DNA of 64,000 nucleotides from Brachybacterium subflavum (GTDB taxonomy: Bacteria; Actinomycetota; Actinomycetes; Actinomycetales; Dermabacteraceae), in contig NZ_VIGP01000004.1 in the NCBI RefSeq assembly GCF_009299795.1, forward strand, positions 62,001 to 126,000. Reading direction: 5' to 3'. Position numbers and translations under genes: made by a program. This document shows positions 50,071 through 60,132 of this stretch, one piece after another. Numbering within the stretch: position 1 is the first letter of the stretch; the number at the start of each line of letters is the position of its first letter. A model generated the notes under the pieces. It ran no database searches, was not told where the DNA came from, and was given only the letters and a program-made list of their open reading frames with translations.

Positions 50071-50103
50071 GTCTCTCCCCCATCGGGCGGTGGTGATGGA
50101 TCG

Positions 50104-50151
50104 AGACTAGTCGGAACCCCACCGCCGATCGATGGCTGTTCGCCGCGGGCG
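50104..50151 (-). promoter_or_regulatory. clpC promoter with ClgR-like operator
   Basis: On the minus strand TAGTCT (50104-50109) serves as -10 with no good -35. CGCCGCGGGCG (50141-50151), flanked by GTT/TGAC, fits the ClgR operator pattern CGC-Y-N-A-N-R-GCG with one mismatch, at the position of an activator site. ClgR activates clp genes in actinobacteria. Confidence 0.4.
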
Positions 50152-50181
50152 TGACGGCGTGCGACGGGGAGCTCCCGCAGA

Positions 50182-51579
50182 TCAGTCCGCCAGCGGTCGG
50201 TCCGGCGCCGTGGTCGGGGCCGACCGTGCGCCGGAGAGGTCCGGGGCCACGATGCCGCGGGCGTCGTGCACGCAGGCCGCATCGATCGCGGCGCCCTCGC
50301 CCTCGATCTCCAGGACGAGAACGTCGGCGGAGACGGGCGCTGCGAGCCGGTGGATCCTGCGCACTCCGACGGTGCCGCCCGCCGCGAGCTCCCGGCCCTC
50401 GGGGTCGAGGATCCGGTGGCGGCGGATGCGCTGGCCGTCCTCGAGGTGCTCGCGCAGCTCGACATGGTCGAAGGTCAACGATCCGGGCAGGCGCAGCACC
50501 GCGGTGGCGCGTGAGTGGGCGCAGGACGAGGAGACCGGGAGGTCGGGCGGGTCGGCCGACGACGGAACCCCCGCGCCGACGCACTCGCAGCGCGCCGGGA
50601 TCGGCGACCCGAACCGGGCGCGCAGGGCCGCGCCGAGCTCGGAGACCCGGGAGGCGTCGGCCGGATCGATGCGACCGCGGCGGTCGGGTGGGATGTTCAG
50701 CAGCAGGTTCGCTCCCAGTCCGATCGAGCGGTCGTGGATCGCGAGCAGGTGCGGGAGGGACTTCGGCTGCTCGCGCTCCTGCCAGAACCAGCCGTCGCGC
50801 AGGGACACGTCGCATTCCGGCGGGAGATAGCGCGGGGCGGCGGTCTCGATCACGTCGTCGTCATAGTTGTTGAGGTCGGCGCTGCTGGTGACGTACTCCA
50901 CGGGGTCGCTCGCCAGCCCGTCCTCGTTCCCCACCCAGCGGATGGTCGCGCGCCCCATGTTGAACACCATCGCCCCGGGCTGCAGCTCGTCGACGAGATC
51001 GCCGATGGCATCCCAGTCGTACTCGCGGCCCGCGGAGCCCGCGCCGTCGAACCAGAGCTCGTGGAGGGGCCCGTACCCCGTGCACAGCTCGCGCAGCTGC
51101 TCGAGGTAGAAGGCGTCGTAGCGCGCAGGATCCGCGTACTCGGGAGCGTGCCGGTCCCACGGCGAGAGGTACAGACCGAGACCGAGGCCCCAGCGCTCGC
51201 AGGCCGCGGCGACCTCGGCGACGAGGTCGCCCCGACCCTGCCGCCACGGGCTCGCGCGGACGCTGTAGTCCGTGGTCGCGGTGGGCCACAGGCAGAAGCC
51301 GTCGTGATGCTTCGCGGTGAGCACCACATAGGCGGCGCCGAGGTCGTGCGCGGTGCGCACCCATTCGTCGGCGTCCAGGTCGGAGGGGTCGAAGATGCCG
51401 GGCGAGAGGGTCCCGTCGCTCCATTCCAGACCGGCGAAGGTGTTCACGCCCACGTGGAAGAACACGCCCAGCCCCTCGCGCTGCCATGCCAGCTGCTCGG
51501 GCGTCGGCCGCAGCGGCTCCACCGGCCGCGAGGTCGGAACGGGGCGCGGCGAGGATCCGGGATGCACGTCGTCGGACAT
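50182..51579 (-). CDS. Alpha-L-fucosidase (GH29)
   Basis: 465 residues. LAWQREGLGVFFHVGVNTFAGLEWSDG, YVVLTAKHHDGFCLWPT and LHELWFDGAGS, whose Asp is the GH29 nucleophile, are diagnostic, followed by a C-terminal beta domain. It has no signal peptide, so it should act in the cytoplasm on imported fucosides. Divergent from mqo. Confidence 0.88.
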   Translation of the reverse strand: MSDDVHPGSSPRPVPTSRPVEPLRPTPEQLAWQREGLGVFFHVGVNTFAGLEWSDGTLSPGIFDPSDLDADEWVRTAHDLGAAYVVLTAKHHDGFCLWPTATTDYSVRASPWRQGRGDLVAEVAAACERWGLGLGLYLSPWDRHAPEYADPARYDAFYLEQLRELCTGYGPLHELWFDGAGSAGREYDWDAIGDLVDELQPGAMVFNMGRATIRWVGNEDGLASDPVEYVTSSADLNNYDDDVIETAAPRYLPPECDVSLRDGWFWQEREQPKSLPHLLAIHDRSIGLGANLLLNIPPDRRGRIDPADASRVSELGAALRARFGSPIPARCECVGAGVPSSADPPDLPVSSSCAHSRATAVLRLPGSLTFDHVELREHLEDGQRIRRHRILDPEGRELAAGGTVGVRRIHRLAAPVSADVLVLEIEGEGAAIDAACVHDARGIVAPDLSGARSAPTTAPDRPLAD

Positions 51580-51790
51580 GCACCCACCTCATCAGAGAAC
51601 CGGCCCGGGCGCGGGGCGGCGCGCGGGTGCGCCCTCGCGTCCTGCCGGGTGCCCCTCGCGCGCCGCATCGCGCCTGCATGACGCCGCGCCGTGCCGCGGA
51701 CCACAGCCCGCGCTGCGTCGGAGGAGCACCCCGCCCAGGTGGACCGGGGTAGCCTCTTCGGAGCACATCAGCGATGAGGACGGGAGTGTC

Positions 51791-53278
51791 ATGGGCGAGC
51801 TCACGGTGGACGTGACCCGAGCGGATGCGGTGCTGATCGGGGGTGGGGTCGCCAGCGCGACCCTCGCTGCCCTGCTGACCGACCTCGAGCCGAGCTGGCG
51901 CATCGAGGTGCTCGAGAAGCTCGACGACGTCGCCCTCGAGTCCAGCCAGGGCTGGAACAACGCCGGCACCGGCCACAGCGCACTGTGCGAGCTGAACTAC
52001 ACCCCGCAGGACATCGACGGCTCGGTGAGCCCCGCGAAGGCGATCTCCATCAACGAGCAGTTCCAGGTGAGCCGCCAGTTCTGGGCGCACCTCGTGGAGA
52101 CCGGGAAGATCACGGATCCCAGCGCCTTCATCAACCCGGTGCCGCACATGAGCTTCGTCCACGGGATGGAGAACGTCGACTACCTGCGCCGCCGCCACGA
52201 TGCGCTCGTGAAGAACCCGCTGTTCGACTCGATGGAGTTCACGACCTCCCACGAGCAGCTGCGGGAGTGGGCGCCGCTGGTCACCGAGGCGCGCCCCGAG
52301 ACCGAGACGATCGCCGCGACCCACTCCCCCGATGGCACCGACGTCGATTTCGGCCGTCTGACCCATGAGCTCCTGGGCGTGGCGAAGTCGGCCGGCACCA
52401 CGGTCTCCACCGGCTGGGAGGTCACCTCCCTGCGGCGCATGGGCAGCGACTGGGGCGTGATGGCCCGCTCGGCCTCCGGTGAGGTGCGCGTGGTCCGTGC
52501 ACCGTTCGTGTTCGTGGGCGCCGGCGGCAACGCGCTGCCGATCCTCCAGGACTCCGGGATCCCCGAGATCCGAGGATTCGGCGGGTTCCCGATCTCCGGC
52601 GAGTGGCTGCGCTGCACCGATCCCGAGATCATCGAGCGCCACGAGGCGAAGGTGTACGGGAAGGCCGCCGTCGGCGCCCCGCCGATGAGCGTCCCGCATC
52701 TGGACACCCGCTTCGTCGACGGGAAGCGTGCGCTCATGTTCGGCCCCTACGCCGGCTGGTCGCCGAAGTTCCTCAAGGCGGGCTCGAACCTCGATCTGTT
52801 CGAGTCGATCAAACCGGGGAACATCGCGCAGATGATGGCCGTCGCCCCGCCGAACCTGGACCTCATGAAGTACCTCGCGGGCGAGCTCGTCGCCTCCCCC
52901 GCCAAGCGCTTCGACGCGCTGCGCGAATACATGCCCTCGGCACGCGCGGACGACTGGGAGCTCATCACCGCCGGTCAGCGTGTCCAGGTCATCGCGCCCG
53001 ACCCCAAGAAGGTGGGGGTGCTGCAGTTCGGCACGCAGCTGATCACCGCGGCCGACGGCTCGATCGCCGGCATGCTGGGCGCCTCGCCCGGCGCCTCGAC
53101 GGCCACCACGATCATGCTGGGCATGCTCGAGAAGGTCTTCCCCGACCGCTTCGGCACCTGGGAGTCCCGGATCCGCGAGATCATCCCGAGCTTCGGCACC
53201 CACCTGTCCGAGGACCCGGCGGCGGCGTCGGCGTCCCTCGCCCGCACCGCCCACCTGCTGGGCCTCGAGGACAGCTGA
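51791..53278 (+). CDS. mqo: Malate:quinone oxidoreductase
   Basis: 495 residues; ATG 51791 preceded by GGACGGGAGTGTC. VLIGGGVASATLAALLTDLEPSW binds FAD; SSQGWNNAGTGHSALCELNYTP and the C-terminal GASPGASTATTIMLGMLEK are typical of Mqo. Oxidises malate and passes electrons to the quinone pool at the membrane. About 20 bases before the start lies CACATCAGCGATGAGGA; the upstream gap of 211 bp holds the divergent promoters. Confidence 0.95.
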   Translation: MGELTVDVTRADAVLIGGGVASATLAALLTDLEPSWRIEVLEKLDDVALESSQGWNNAGTGHSALCELNYTPQDIDGSVSPAKAISINEQFQVSRQFWAHLVETGKITDPSAFINPVPHMSFVHGMENVDYLRRRHDALVKNPLFDSMEFTTSHEQLREWAPLVTEARPETETIAATHSPDGTDVDFGRLTHELLGVAKSAGTTVSTGWEVTSLRRMGSDWGVMARSASGEVRVVRAPFVFVGAGGNALPILQDSGIPEIRGFGGFPISGEWLRCTDPEIIERHEAKVYGKAAVGAPPMSVPHLDTRFVDGKRALMFGPYAGWSPKFLKAGSNLDLFESIKPGNIAQMMAVAPPNLDLMKYLAGELVASPAKRFDALREYMPSARADDWELITAGQRVQVIAPDPKKVGVLQFGTQLITAADGSIAGMLGASPGASTATTIMLGMLEKVFPDRFGTWESRIREIIPSFGTHLSEDPAAASASLARTAHLLGLEDS

Positions 53279-53283
53279 TCGCC

Positions 53284-54237
53284 ATGGCCGAGGAGACGAT
53301 GCAGGGCCCGATCGACGGCTCCGTGCGCGATCGCGGCGCGCTGCACAGGATCGCCGCCGGCCAGTACGCGGCCGAGGTGTCCGAGGTCGGCGCGACCCTC
53401 GAGTCGCTCACCGTGGGCGGGCGCGACCTGCTGCTGCGCAGCCCCGCCGAAGGCCCGATGCTCTTCTACCGCGGGGCGGTCGTCGCCCCGTGGCCGAACC
53501 GCATCGGGGACGGCCGATACACGTGGGACGGGCAGGAGCTGCAGGTCCCGATCACCGAGGTCGAGCGGAACAACGCCCTGCACGGGCTGCTGAGCTTCCA
53601 GGCCTACGAGATCGTCGAGGAGGGCCCCTCCGCCCTCACGCTGCGCACACTGCTGTACCCGACCACCGGATACCCCTTCGCCCTCGAGATGAGGGTCGAG
53701 CACCGGGGCGACGCCGAGAGCGGGCTGACCACCACGGTCACCGCCCGCAACCTCGGATCGTCCGACGCCCCCTACGGGGTCTGCCCGCACCCGTACCTGC
53801 TCGCGGGCCCCGAGGAACTGGACGAGTGGACGCTCTCGTGCCCGGCCTCGACGGTCCTCGAGGTCACCCCTGACCGCCTGCTCCCCGTCGGGACCCGCGC
53901 GGTCGAGGAGGGCTCGGATCTCGATCTGCGGCGGGCGCGCCCGATCGGCGACCGCTTCCTCGACCACGCCTTCACCGACCTCTCCCCCGGGGCCGACGGC
54001 CGCTGGCGCGTCACGGCGACCGCGCCCGGCGGGACCGGGGTGGAGATCTCCGCCGACGACGCCTGCCCCTGGGTGCAGGTGCACACCGGTGACCGCCCGG
54101 AGCCGGAGAACGATCGCAAGGGACTCGCAGTGGAGCCGATGACCTGCCCGCCCGATGCGTTCCGCAGCGGCGAGGACCTGGTGCGGCTCTCCCCCGGCGC
54201 CGAGCACTCGGCCTCCTGGAGCATCCGGGGCTGGTGA
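53284..54237 (+). CDS. Aldose 1-epimerase family protein
   Basis: 317 residues, six bases after mqo. FYRGAVVAPWPNRIGDGRYTWDGQELQVPITE, NALHGLLSF and YGVCPHPYLL give the galactose mutarotase fold with its catalytic His residues; the C-terminal Glu lies near KGLAVEPMTCPPDAF. Interconverts sugar anomers; sugar not known. Probably cotranscribed with mqo. Confidence 0.88.
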   Translation: MAEETMQGPIDGSVRDRGALHRIAAGQYAAEVSEVGATLESLTVGGRDLLLRSPAEGPMLFYRGAVVAPWPNRIGDGRYTWDGQELQVPITEVERNNALHGLLSFQAYEIVEEGPSALTLRTLLYPTTGYPFALEMRVEHRGDAESGLTTTVTARNLGSSDAPYGVCPHPYLLAGPEELDEWTLSCPASTVLEVTPDRLLPVGTRAVEEGSDLDLRRARPIGDRFLDHAFTDLSPGADGRWRVTATAPGGTGVEISADDACPWVQVHTGDRPEPENDRKGLAVEPMTCPPDAFRSGEDLVRLSPGAEHSASWSIRGW

Positions 54238-54275
54238 CGCCGAGGGGCGGCGCGATCGTCCGGGCATGCACTGCA

Positions 54276-54313
54276 CGAGGGCCCCGGGACGCTGATGCGT
54301 CCCGGGGCCCTCG
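54276..54313. terminator. Bidirectional terminator hairpin
   Basis: CGAGGGCCCCGGGACGC (54276-54292) and GCGTCCCGGGGCCCTCG (54297-54313) form a perfect 17-bp stem between the converging epimerase and lsr2 genes. Confidence 0.75.
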
Positions 54314-54401
54314 TCGATCCGGCCGTCCCGGGGGCGACGGGTCGAGCCGTGGAGCTCGAGGCCGGCGTGCCGTTCAGGCGCCCAGGCGCGGCGCCGCGCC
54401 G

Positions 54402-54731
54402 TCAGTTGGCGGCGTAGTAGGCCTGGCGGAGCTCCTCGGGGATGCGGCCGCGGTCCGAGACCTCCCGACCGTTCTCGCGGGCCCAGACGCGGATCTTCGC
54501 GGAGTCGTTCGAGGAGGTGGAGGTGGAACCGCTGCCCGTGCCGCGGATGCGGCGTCCGGCCACGCGGCGCGCGCGGGCGACCCACTCGCCGATCTCCTCG
54601 CGCAGCTTCTCCGCGTTCTCGTTCGAGAGATCGATCTCGTAGGCGACGCCGTCGAGCGAGAAGCTCACCGTCTCCTCGGCCTTGGACCCGTCGACGTCGT
54701 CGATGAGTTCAACGAAAGTCTTCCGTGCCAT
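54402..54731 (-). CDS. lsr2: Lsr2 nucleoid-associated protein
   Basis: 109 residues from ATG 54731 after AAGGAGAATCACCCC. KTFVELIDDVDGSKAEETVSFSLDGVAYEIDLS is the Lsr2 dimerisation domain. KIRVWARENGREVSDRGRIPEELRQAYYAA is the DNA-binding domain with its RGR AT-hook. Silences AT-rich, often horizontally acquired DNA. Between lysS and clpC as in many actinobacteria. Confidence 0.96.
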   Translation of the reverse strand: MARKTFVELIDDVDGSKAEETVSFSLDGVAYEIDLSNENAEKLREEIGEWVARARRVAGRRIRGTGSGSTSTSSNDSAKIRVWARENGREVSDRGRIPEELRQAYYAAN

Positions 54732-54785
54732 GGGGTGATTCTCCTTGATGCGTGTGGAGCGCCGAACTCGTGTTGGACGCGCCCC

Positions 54786-54815
54786 ATTATCTGCACAGCG
54801 CACCTGAGAATTCAA
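54786..54815 (-). promoter_or_regulatory. lsr2 promoter
   Basis: On the minus strand TTGAAT (54810-54815), 18 bases, then GATAAT (54786-54791). Good sigma-70 match in the AT-rich gap upstream of lsr2. Confidence 0.65.
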
Positions 54816-54894
54816 TCAGAACACGAAATACCCGCCGCGGCGTTCGCCGGCCGATGAAACCCACGAGGCATTGACCATCTCATAACAATCGCGT

Positions 54895-55080
54895 TCACGG
54901 TGCTTCCGGATGGTCTCCCGAGTTCCCCTGCTGAGTGCGGAGTTCGCGCTCCGCCTGCCGTTCGGCCTCGCGCTCACGGCGATCGGCCCTCAGGATCGCG
55001 CGCATCGTGAACCAGAAGAGCAGTCCGACGCCGATCGGAGGGAGGAGGGAGCCGGCCTCGTACAAGAATCCGCTGTCCAT
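54895..55080 (-). CDS. Small membrane protein after lysS (61 aa)
   Basis: Begins two bases after the lysS stop. One membrane span (GSLLPPIGVGLLFWFTMRAIL) and a charged helix RADRREREAERQAERELRTQQ. Conserved-looking small partner downstream of lysS in related actinobacteria; function unknown. Confidence 0.65.
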   Translation of the reverse strand: MDSGFLYEAGSLLPPIGVGLLFWFTMRAILRADRREREAERQAERELRTQQGNSGDHPEAP

Positions 55081-55081
55081 C

Positions 55082-56605
55082 TCAGGCCTCGGGCTTCACG
55101 AGCGGGAAGGTGATGGTCTCGCGGATGCCCAGGCCGGTGATGGCCATGAGCAGGCGGTCGATCCCCATGCCCATGCCGCCGGTGGGCGGGAGCGCGTACT
55201 CCATCGCCTCGAGGAAGTCCTCGTCCAGGCGCATCGCCTCGTCGTCGCCGGCGGCGGCCAGACGCGCCTGCTGCTCGAAGCGCTCGCGCTGGACGACGGG
55301 ATCCACGAGCTCGGAATACCCGGTCGCGAGCTCGAATCCCCGCACGTACAGATCCCATTTCTCCACGACGCCCGGCGTCTCGCGGTGCGCGCGCACCAGC
55401 GGGCTGGTCTCGACAGGGAAATCCCGGACGAACGTAGGGGCGTGGAGATGATCGGAGACCTGGTGCTCGAACAGCTCCTCGACGAGCTTCCCATGGCCGA
55501 ACTTCGGGTGGTCGAGGTCCAGATCGAGGGAGCGTGCGATCTTCCGCAGCTCTTCGGGAGTCGTCTCCGGCGTGATCTCCTGTCCCAGGGATTCCGAGAG
55601 GGACCCGTAGACGGTGATCCGTTCCCAGCTCCCCGAGAGGTCGTATTCCTCCCCGTCCGCGAGAGTGACGACCTGCGAACCGGTCGCGGCCTCGGCCGCC
55701 TCCTGGATGAGGGAGCGGGTGAGTTCGCCGATCGTGTTGTAGTCCCCGTAGGCCTGATACGCCTCGAGCATCGCGAATTCCGGCGAATGCGTGGAATCAG
55801 CGCCCTCGTTGCGGAAGTTCCGGTTGATCTCGAAGACCCGCTCGAGCCCGCCCACCGCCGCGCGCTTGAGGAAGAGCTCGGGAGCGATGCGCAGGAACAG
55901 GTCCATGTCGAAGGCGTTCATGTGGGTGACGAACGGCCTCGCCGCCGCGCCCGAGGGGATCACCTGGAGCATCGGCGTCTCGATCTCCACGAAATCGCGG
56001 TCCTGGAACGACGAGCGCAGGGAGCGCATCACCTCGGCCCGCTGGCGCACGGAGGCGCGGGCCTCCTCGCGCACGATGAGATCCACGTAGCGGTGGCGCA
56101 CGCGGGACTCCTCGGAGAGGTCGGCGTGCAGCACGGGCAGGGGGCGCACCGCCTTGGCGGCCATCGCCCAGGAGTCCGCGAAGATCGACAGCTCGCCGCG
56201 GCGCGAGGCGCCCACGCGACCGTGGAAGAAGACGTGGTCGCCCAGGTCGACATCGGCCTTGAAGGCGCCGAGGCGCTCCTCGCCGACCTCGGCCAGGCTC
56301 AGCATGATCTGCAGGCGCTCGCCCGCGCCGTCCTGGACGGTCGCGAAGCAGAGCTTGCCGGTGTTGCGCTGGAAGACCACGCGACCGGCGACGCCGACGA
56401 CGTCCTGCGTCTCCTGGCCGGCCTCGAGGTGGCCGTAGGCCTCGCGCACCGCGGCGATCGTGGTGGTGACCGGCACGGAGACCGGGTAGGCCTCCTCACC
56501 CCGCTCGATCAGCCGCTCGCGCTTGGCCTTGCGGACCGCGATCTGGTCGGAGGTGTCCAGGGCGTCCGGGGCGCGATGCTGATCGCTGGGGGGCTGTGCA
56601 GTCAT
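55082..56605 (-). CDS. lysS: Lysyl-tRNA synthetase (class II)
   Basis: 507 residues. OB-fold anticodon domain near 60-150 ([24 protein letters not shown]), class II motif 1 near 195 ([32 protein letters not shown]), motif 2 near 255 ([31 protein letters not shown]) and motif 3 near 480 ([19 protein letters not shown]). Charges tRNA-Lys. Confidence 0.97.
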   Translation of the reverse strand: MTAQPPSDQHRAPDALDTSDQIAVRKAKRERLIERGEEAYPVSVPVTTTIAAVREAYGHLEAGQETQDVVGVAGRVVFQRNTGKLCFATVQDGAGERLQIMLSLAEVGEERLGAFKADVDLGDHVFFHGRVGASRRGELSIFADSWAMAAKAVRPLPVLHADLSEESRVRHRYVDLIVREEARASVRQRAEVMRSLRSSFQDRDFVEIETPMLQVIPSGAAARPFVTHMNAFDMDLFLRIAPELFLKRAAVGGLERVFEINRNFRNEGADSTHSPEFAMLEAYQAYGDYNTIGELTRSLIQEAAEAATGSQVVTLADGEEYDLSGSWERITVYGSLSESLGQEITPETTPEELRKIARSLDLDLDHPKFGHGKLVEELFEHQVSDHLHAPTFVRDFPVETSPLVRAHRETPGVVEKWDLYVRGFELATGYSELVDPVVQRERFEQQARLAAAGDDEAMRLDEDFLEAMEYALPPTGGMGMGIDRLLMAITGLGIRETITFPLVKPEA

Positions 56606-56655
56606 AGGGGTGATTCTCGCATCACCGGCCCGGCGTATCCCAGGCGGGGTGGTCT

Positions 56656-57510
56656 TCAGGACGGTGTCGCCTCCACCACAGCCGCGTCCAGGAGCCGCAC
56701 GCCGTCCACGTGCGCGGCCATCACCACGAGCACGTCGCCGTCGTGGTCGTCGCCGATCTCCTCGAAGGTCACGGGGTCGAGGGCGAGCGCGTAGTCCCAG
56801 CGCACTCCGGGTGATCCTGCGGCGACGGCGTCCGCGAGGGCCGCGCGGATCCCGGGGGCCGACGGGGCGGCGGCCTCGGCGGCGCGCACCGCTCGTGAGA
56901 GGGCGAGGGCGTGCGTGCGGCCCTCGGCGGTCAGGCGCACGTTCCGGCTCGAGCGGGCGAGGCCGCCGGGCTCGCGGACGATGGGCGCCGCCTCGATGCG
57001 GACCGGGAGGTCGAGGTCGCGCACGAGGGCCTGGACGATGGCGAGCTGCTGGGCGTCCTTGCGGCCGAACACGGCGATCTCGGGCGCGGTGAGCTGCAGG
57101 AGCTTGGTGACGACGGTGACCACGCCGTCGAAGTGCCCGGGCCGGGCGGAGCCCTCGAGGGCGGTGCCCAGGCGGCCCGCGCTCACGCTCACGGCGGGCG
57201 GGAGCACGGGGTACATCTCCTCGGTCGACGGCGCGAACACCAGGTCGACGAGGCCGTCGACGAGCGCGAGGTCCGCCTGCAGGTCCCGCGGGTAGCTCTC
57301 GAGGTCTTCGCCGGGTCCGAACTGGAGGGGGTTGACGAAGTCGGTGAGGATCACGTGGCGGGCGACCTCGCGGGCGCGGTGGACGAGGCTCAGGTGCCCC
57401 TCGTGCAGGGCGCCCATCGTCATCACCACCGCGACGGGGCCCTCGAGCTGCGCGCGGGCGGTGCGCAGCGCGTCCTTCGTCGTCACCAGCTGGGTGGCCG
57501 GCTCGGTCAT
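56656..57510 (-). CDS. panC: Pantothenate synthetase
   Basis: 284 residues from ATG 57510 after [24 protein letters not shown] carries the H-x-G-H adenylation motif; [38 protein letters not shown] and RSSRNVRLT (the KMSKS-like loop) follow. Joins pantoate and beta-alanine with ATP. Follows the DUF2520 gene. Confidence 0.96.
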   Translation of the reverse strand: MTEPATQLVTTKDALRTARAQLEGPVAVVMTMGALHEGHLSLVHRAREVARHVILTDFVNPLQFGPGEDLESYPRDLQADLALVDGLVDLVFAPSTEEMYPVLPPAVSVSAGRLGTALEGSARPGHFDGVVTVVTKLLQLTAPEIAVFGRKDAQQLAIVQALVRDLDLPVRIEAAPIVREPGGLARSSRNVRLTAEGRTHALALSRAVRAAEAAAPSAPGIRAALADAVAAGSPGVRWDYALALDPVTFEEIGDDHDGDVLVVMAAHVDGVRLLDAAVVEATPS

Positions 57511-57556
57511 CTGCTCCTCCTGGTCCTGCCCGCGCCGACGCGCGTCGGCCCGCAGG

Positions 57557-58453
57557 TCACTCCCCTGCGCCGGGCTCCCGAAGGATCTCACGGATCGCGC
57601 TCTCCTCGGCCGCGCCGAGCCCCGCGCGCGAGAGCGCCGCGCGCGCGAGCGCCCGGTAGGTGCGGGCGGTGTCGGTCGGGGACAGGGCGCCGGCGGTCTC
57701 GTCGGCCTCGGCGAGGGCGCCCAGATGCGCCTCGACAGTGCCGGCGTCACCGCGGGATACCGGCCCCGTGAGAGCGCTCGCGCCGCGCCGCAGGGACTCC
57801 TCGAGGGCCGCGGTCATGAGCGGGCGCAGGTACTCCCCCGGCTGCTCGATGCCGATCCGGGCGAGCAGCTCGCGCGCCTGGTCGACGAGCACGACGAGGT
57901 GGTTCGCTCCGTGGGAGAGAGCCGCGTGGTACAGCGCGCGATCGCCCTCGGCGAGGGTCACCGGCTCGGCGCCGATCTCGACGACGAGCGCCTGGGCGAT
58001 CGGCAGGAACGCCTCGCGGGCGGTGACCGCGACCGGGCACCCGACCAGGCGAGGGAGATCCGCCGGGGTGCCGGTGAAGGTCATCGCGGGGTGCAGCGCG
58101 AGGGCGATCGCGCCGGTGCGCTCGAGCGGCGCGAGGGAGGCGATGCCGTGCAGGCCCGAGGTGTGCGCGAAGATCTGCCCTCCCGGGGCGAGCCCGGTCG
58201 CGGCGATGCCCGCGGCCAGCGGTGCGAGCTGATCATCGGGCACGGCGAGCAGGACGAGCTCGCTGCGCTCGACGATCCGCTCGACCTCGAGCAGGGGCAC
58301 GCCCGGCAGCATCTGGGCGGCGCGCTCGCGGGAGGCGTCGGAGACGGCGTAGGCGCCGGTGATCGCGTGCCCCTCGGCGCGCAGCGCGGCGCCGAGCGCG
58401 GCCCCGACGCGGCCGGCTCCGATGATGCCGACGCCCAGGCGCGGGGCGCTCAT
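57557..58453 (-). CDS. Rossmann-fold protein with DUF2520
   Basis: 298 residues. VGIIGAGRVGAALGAALRAEGH is the NAD(P) site, ELVLLAVPDDQLAPLAAGI the second half, and HTSGLHG, HPAMTF and YHAALSHGANHLVVLVDQ belong to DUF2520. Commonly found upstream of panC in actinobacteria; substrate unknown, likely a pantoate-pathway reductase-like protein. Confidence 0.85.
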   Translation of the reverse strand: MSAPRLGVGIIGAGRVGAALGAALRAEGHAITGAYAVSDASRERAAQMLPGVPLLEVERIVERSELVLLAVPDDQLAPLAAGIAATGLAPGGQIFAHTSGLHGIASLAPLERTGAIALALHPAMTFTGTPADLPRLVGCPVAVTAREAFLPIAQALVVEIGAEPVTLAEGDRALYHAALSHGANHLVVLVDQARELLARIGIEQPGEYLRPLMTAALEESLRRGASALTGPVSRGDAGTVEAHLGALAEADETAGALSPTDTARTYRALARAALSRAGLGAAEESAIREILREPGAGE

Positions 58454-60132
58454 GCGTCCTCCCCGGGGTCCGGGGCGGGAGCGGATGCCGCGGCAGGAGC
58501 CGGGGCGGGAGCCGACGGCGGGTTCCCGTGCGGCCCGAGCGGAGGCCGCGGCCAGTCGTCGCGATCGCGGTAGCGGCGGCCCTGTGCGGCGTCCGGGCGC
58601 AGAGCGTCCTCGAGCCCGAGGAGGTCGACCATGTCGACGCCGGCGATCTCGGCGCGGGCGGCGGCGACCCCGACCGTGAGAGCCGCGGTGGAGGTCATGC
58701 GGCCGACGGGCCCCTGGGCGAGGCTCAGCCCCTGGATGCGCTCGCGCGGGACGATCTGCACCTTCGCGGTGATCACGCCGCTGCGCAGCACGAGCGCGCC
58801 GGGCAGCAGCAGGACGCGGCGGGTGCGACGGCCGATGAAGAACAGCCGATGCCGCGGCCCGATGCCGCCGAGATCCCCCGCACGGGCGGTGAGCAGACGG
58901 TCCAGCAGCGCCGCGTCGTCCTCGGTGCCCAGGGTCGGCAGCAGGTGGCCGAGGGTGCGCAGCAGCTCCTCGCGGGTGCCCACGGGCAGGGCGCTGGTCG
59001 CGGCCGAGGAGTCGTCCTCGCCGATGCCGGCGACGCTCACCCGCGCCTCGGTCCATGCGGGGCCGCGCCACAGCAGAGGACGGCGCAGCCGCAGGTCCTG
59101 CACGCGCCCGGCGCCGAGGTTGTCCGTGCGGGTGGAGAACAGGCCGCGGCGCATGCGCAGCCCGCGGTCGGTGTCGCGGGAGACGAAGCCCCACCCGCCC
59201 TCGAGGCGATGCAGCACTGCCTGCGGCACCGCGACGATCGCGGGCAGCGCCGCCGCAATCAGCCCCGTCGCGGCGCCGTCGGTGCGCCAGGCGATGATCG
59301 CCGTGACGATGATCCAGACCACGCCGATGACCAGCCCGATCAGCCAGCCGACGTCGCGCAGCATCGCGTGCAGGAGACGCGTGGTGGGGATCTGCGCGAT
59401 GAGGTCGCCCTCGGTGACGCCGTCGTAGGCGACCTCGCGCAGGCTCTCGCGCAGGCCACGATCGCGGGTGGACGTGCTCCACGTCCCGTCGCTCGGGGCG
59501 ATGGGAGCCCGCGCGGAATCACCGGCCGCGCCGCCGCTGGTCGGTCCGTCGGCGGCCTCCCCGTCAACAGCCGTGCGACGACCTTGCCCTGCCGTCCCGG
59601 CGTGCCCGCCCGCGGCCACGTCGAGGATCTCGGTGCGGATGGTCTCGGCATCGGCCGCCGTGATGTAGGCGATGTCCAGATGGGACTCGGAGCCGCCCGC
59701 GAACTCGACGCGCACCTTCGCCAGGCCCAGCAGCCGCGGCACCGCGGGACGCTCGACCGAGACGGATTCGATGCGCTCGCGAGGAGCTGTGCGGCCGGTG
59801 CGGGTGAGCAGGCCCGAGCGTCGCGTGACCCCGTCGGAGGAGATCTCGTAGGTGGTGCGCCACCAGGTCAGGGCACTGACGCCGACCGCGATGACGAGGG
59901 CGATCGCGAGCACGCCCAGTCCCAGCAGCGCACGGCGCACGGTGAACTCGCCGACGAGCCGGGCCAGGTTCTGCGCGGCGATCACCGCGATCACGCCGGC
60001 GAAGATCTTCCAGCCGGTCAGCAGGGGCGTGAGCGGATGGGTGCGGCGTGCGGCGGGCGCATCGGACACGCGGTCGGCCCTGGGATCGGAGCCCTGATCG
60101 GGTCTCTGATCAGGGTCGTGATCGGTGCTCAC
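58450..60132 (-). CDS. Membrane protein with bacterial PH domains (YdbT-like)
   Basis: 560 residues. Two pairs of membrane segments (near 40-85 and 245-290) and bPH_2 domains: RTTYEISSDGVTRRSGLLTRTGRTAPRERIESVSVERP near 105 and RDTDRGLRMRRGLFSTRTDNLGAGRVQDLRL near 325, a third near 460 (KVQIVPRERIQGLSLAQGP). Partner of the small PH protein encoded just upstream (ATGA overlap). Confidence 0.85.
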   Translation of the reverse strand: MSTDHDPDQRPDQGSDPRADRVSDAPAARRTHPLTPLLTGWKIFAGVIAVIAAQNLARLVGEFTVRRALLGLGVLAIALVIAVGVSALTWWRTTYEISSDGVTRRSGLLTRTGRTAPRERIESVSVERPAVPRLLGLAKVRVEFAGGSESHLDIAYITAADAETIRTEILDVAAGGHAGTAGQGRRTAVDGEAADGPTSGGAAGDSARAPIAPSDGTWSTSTRDRGLRESLREVAYDGVTEGDLIAQIPTTRLLHAMLRDVGWLIGLVIGVVWIIVTAIIAWRTDGAATGLIAAALPAIVAVPQAVLHRLEGGWGFVSRDTDRGLRMRRGLFSTRTDNLGAGRVQDLRLRRPLLWRGPAWTEARVSVAGIGEDDSSAATSALPVGTREELLRTLGHLLPTLGTEDDAALLDRLLTARAGDLGGIGPRHRLFFIGRRTRRVLLLPGALVLRSGVITAKVQIVPRERIQGLSLAQGPVGRMTSTAALTVGVAAARAEIAGVDMVDLLGLEDALRPDAAQGRRYRDRDDWPRPPLGPHGNPPSAPAPAPAAASAPAPDPGEDA

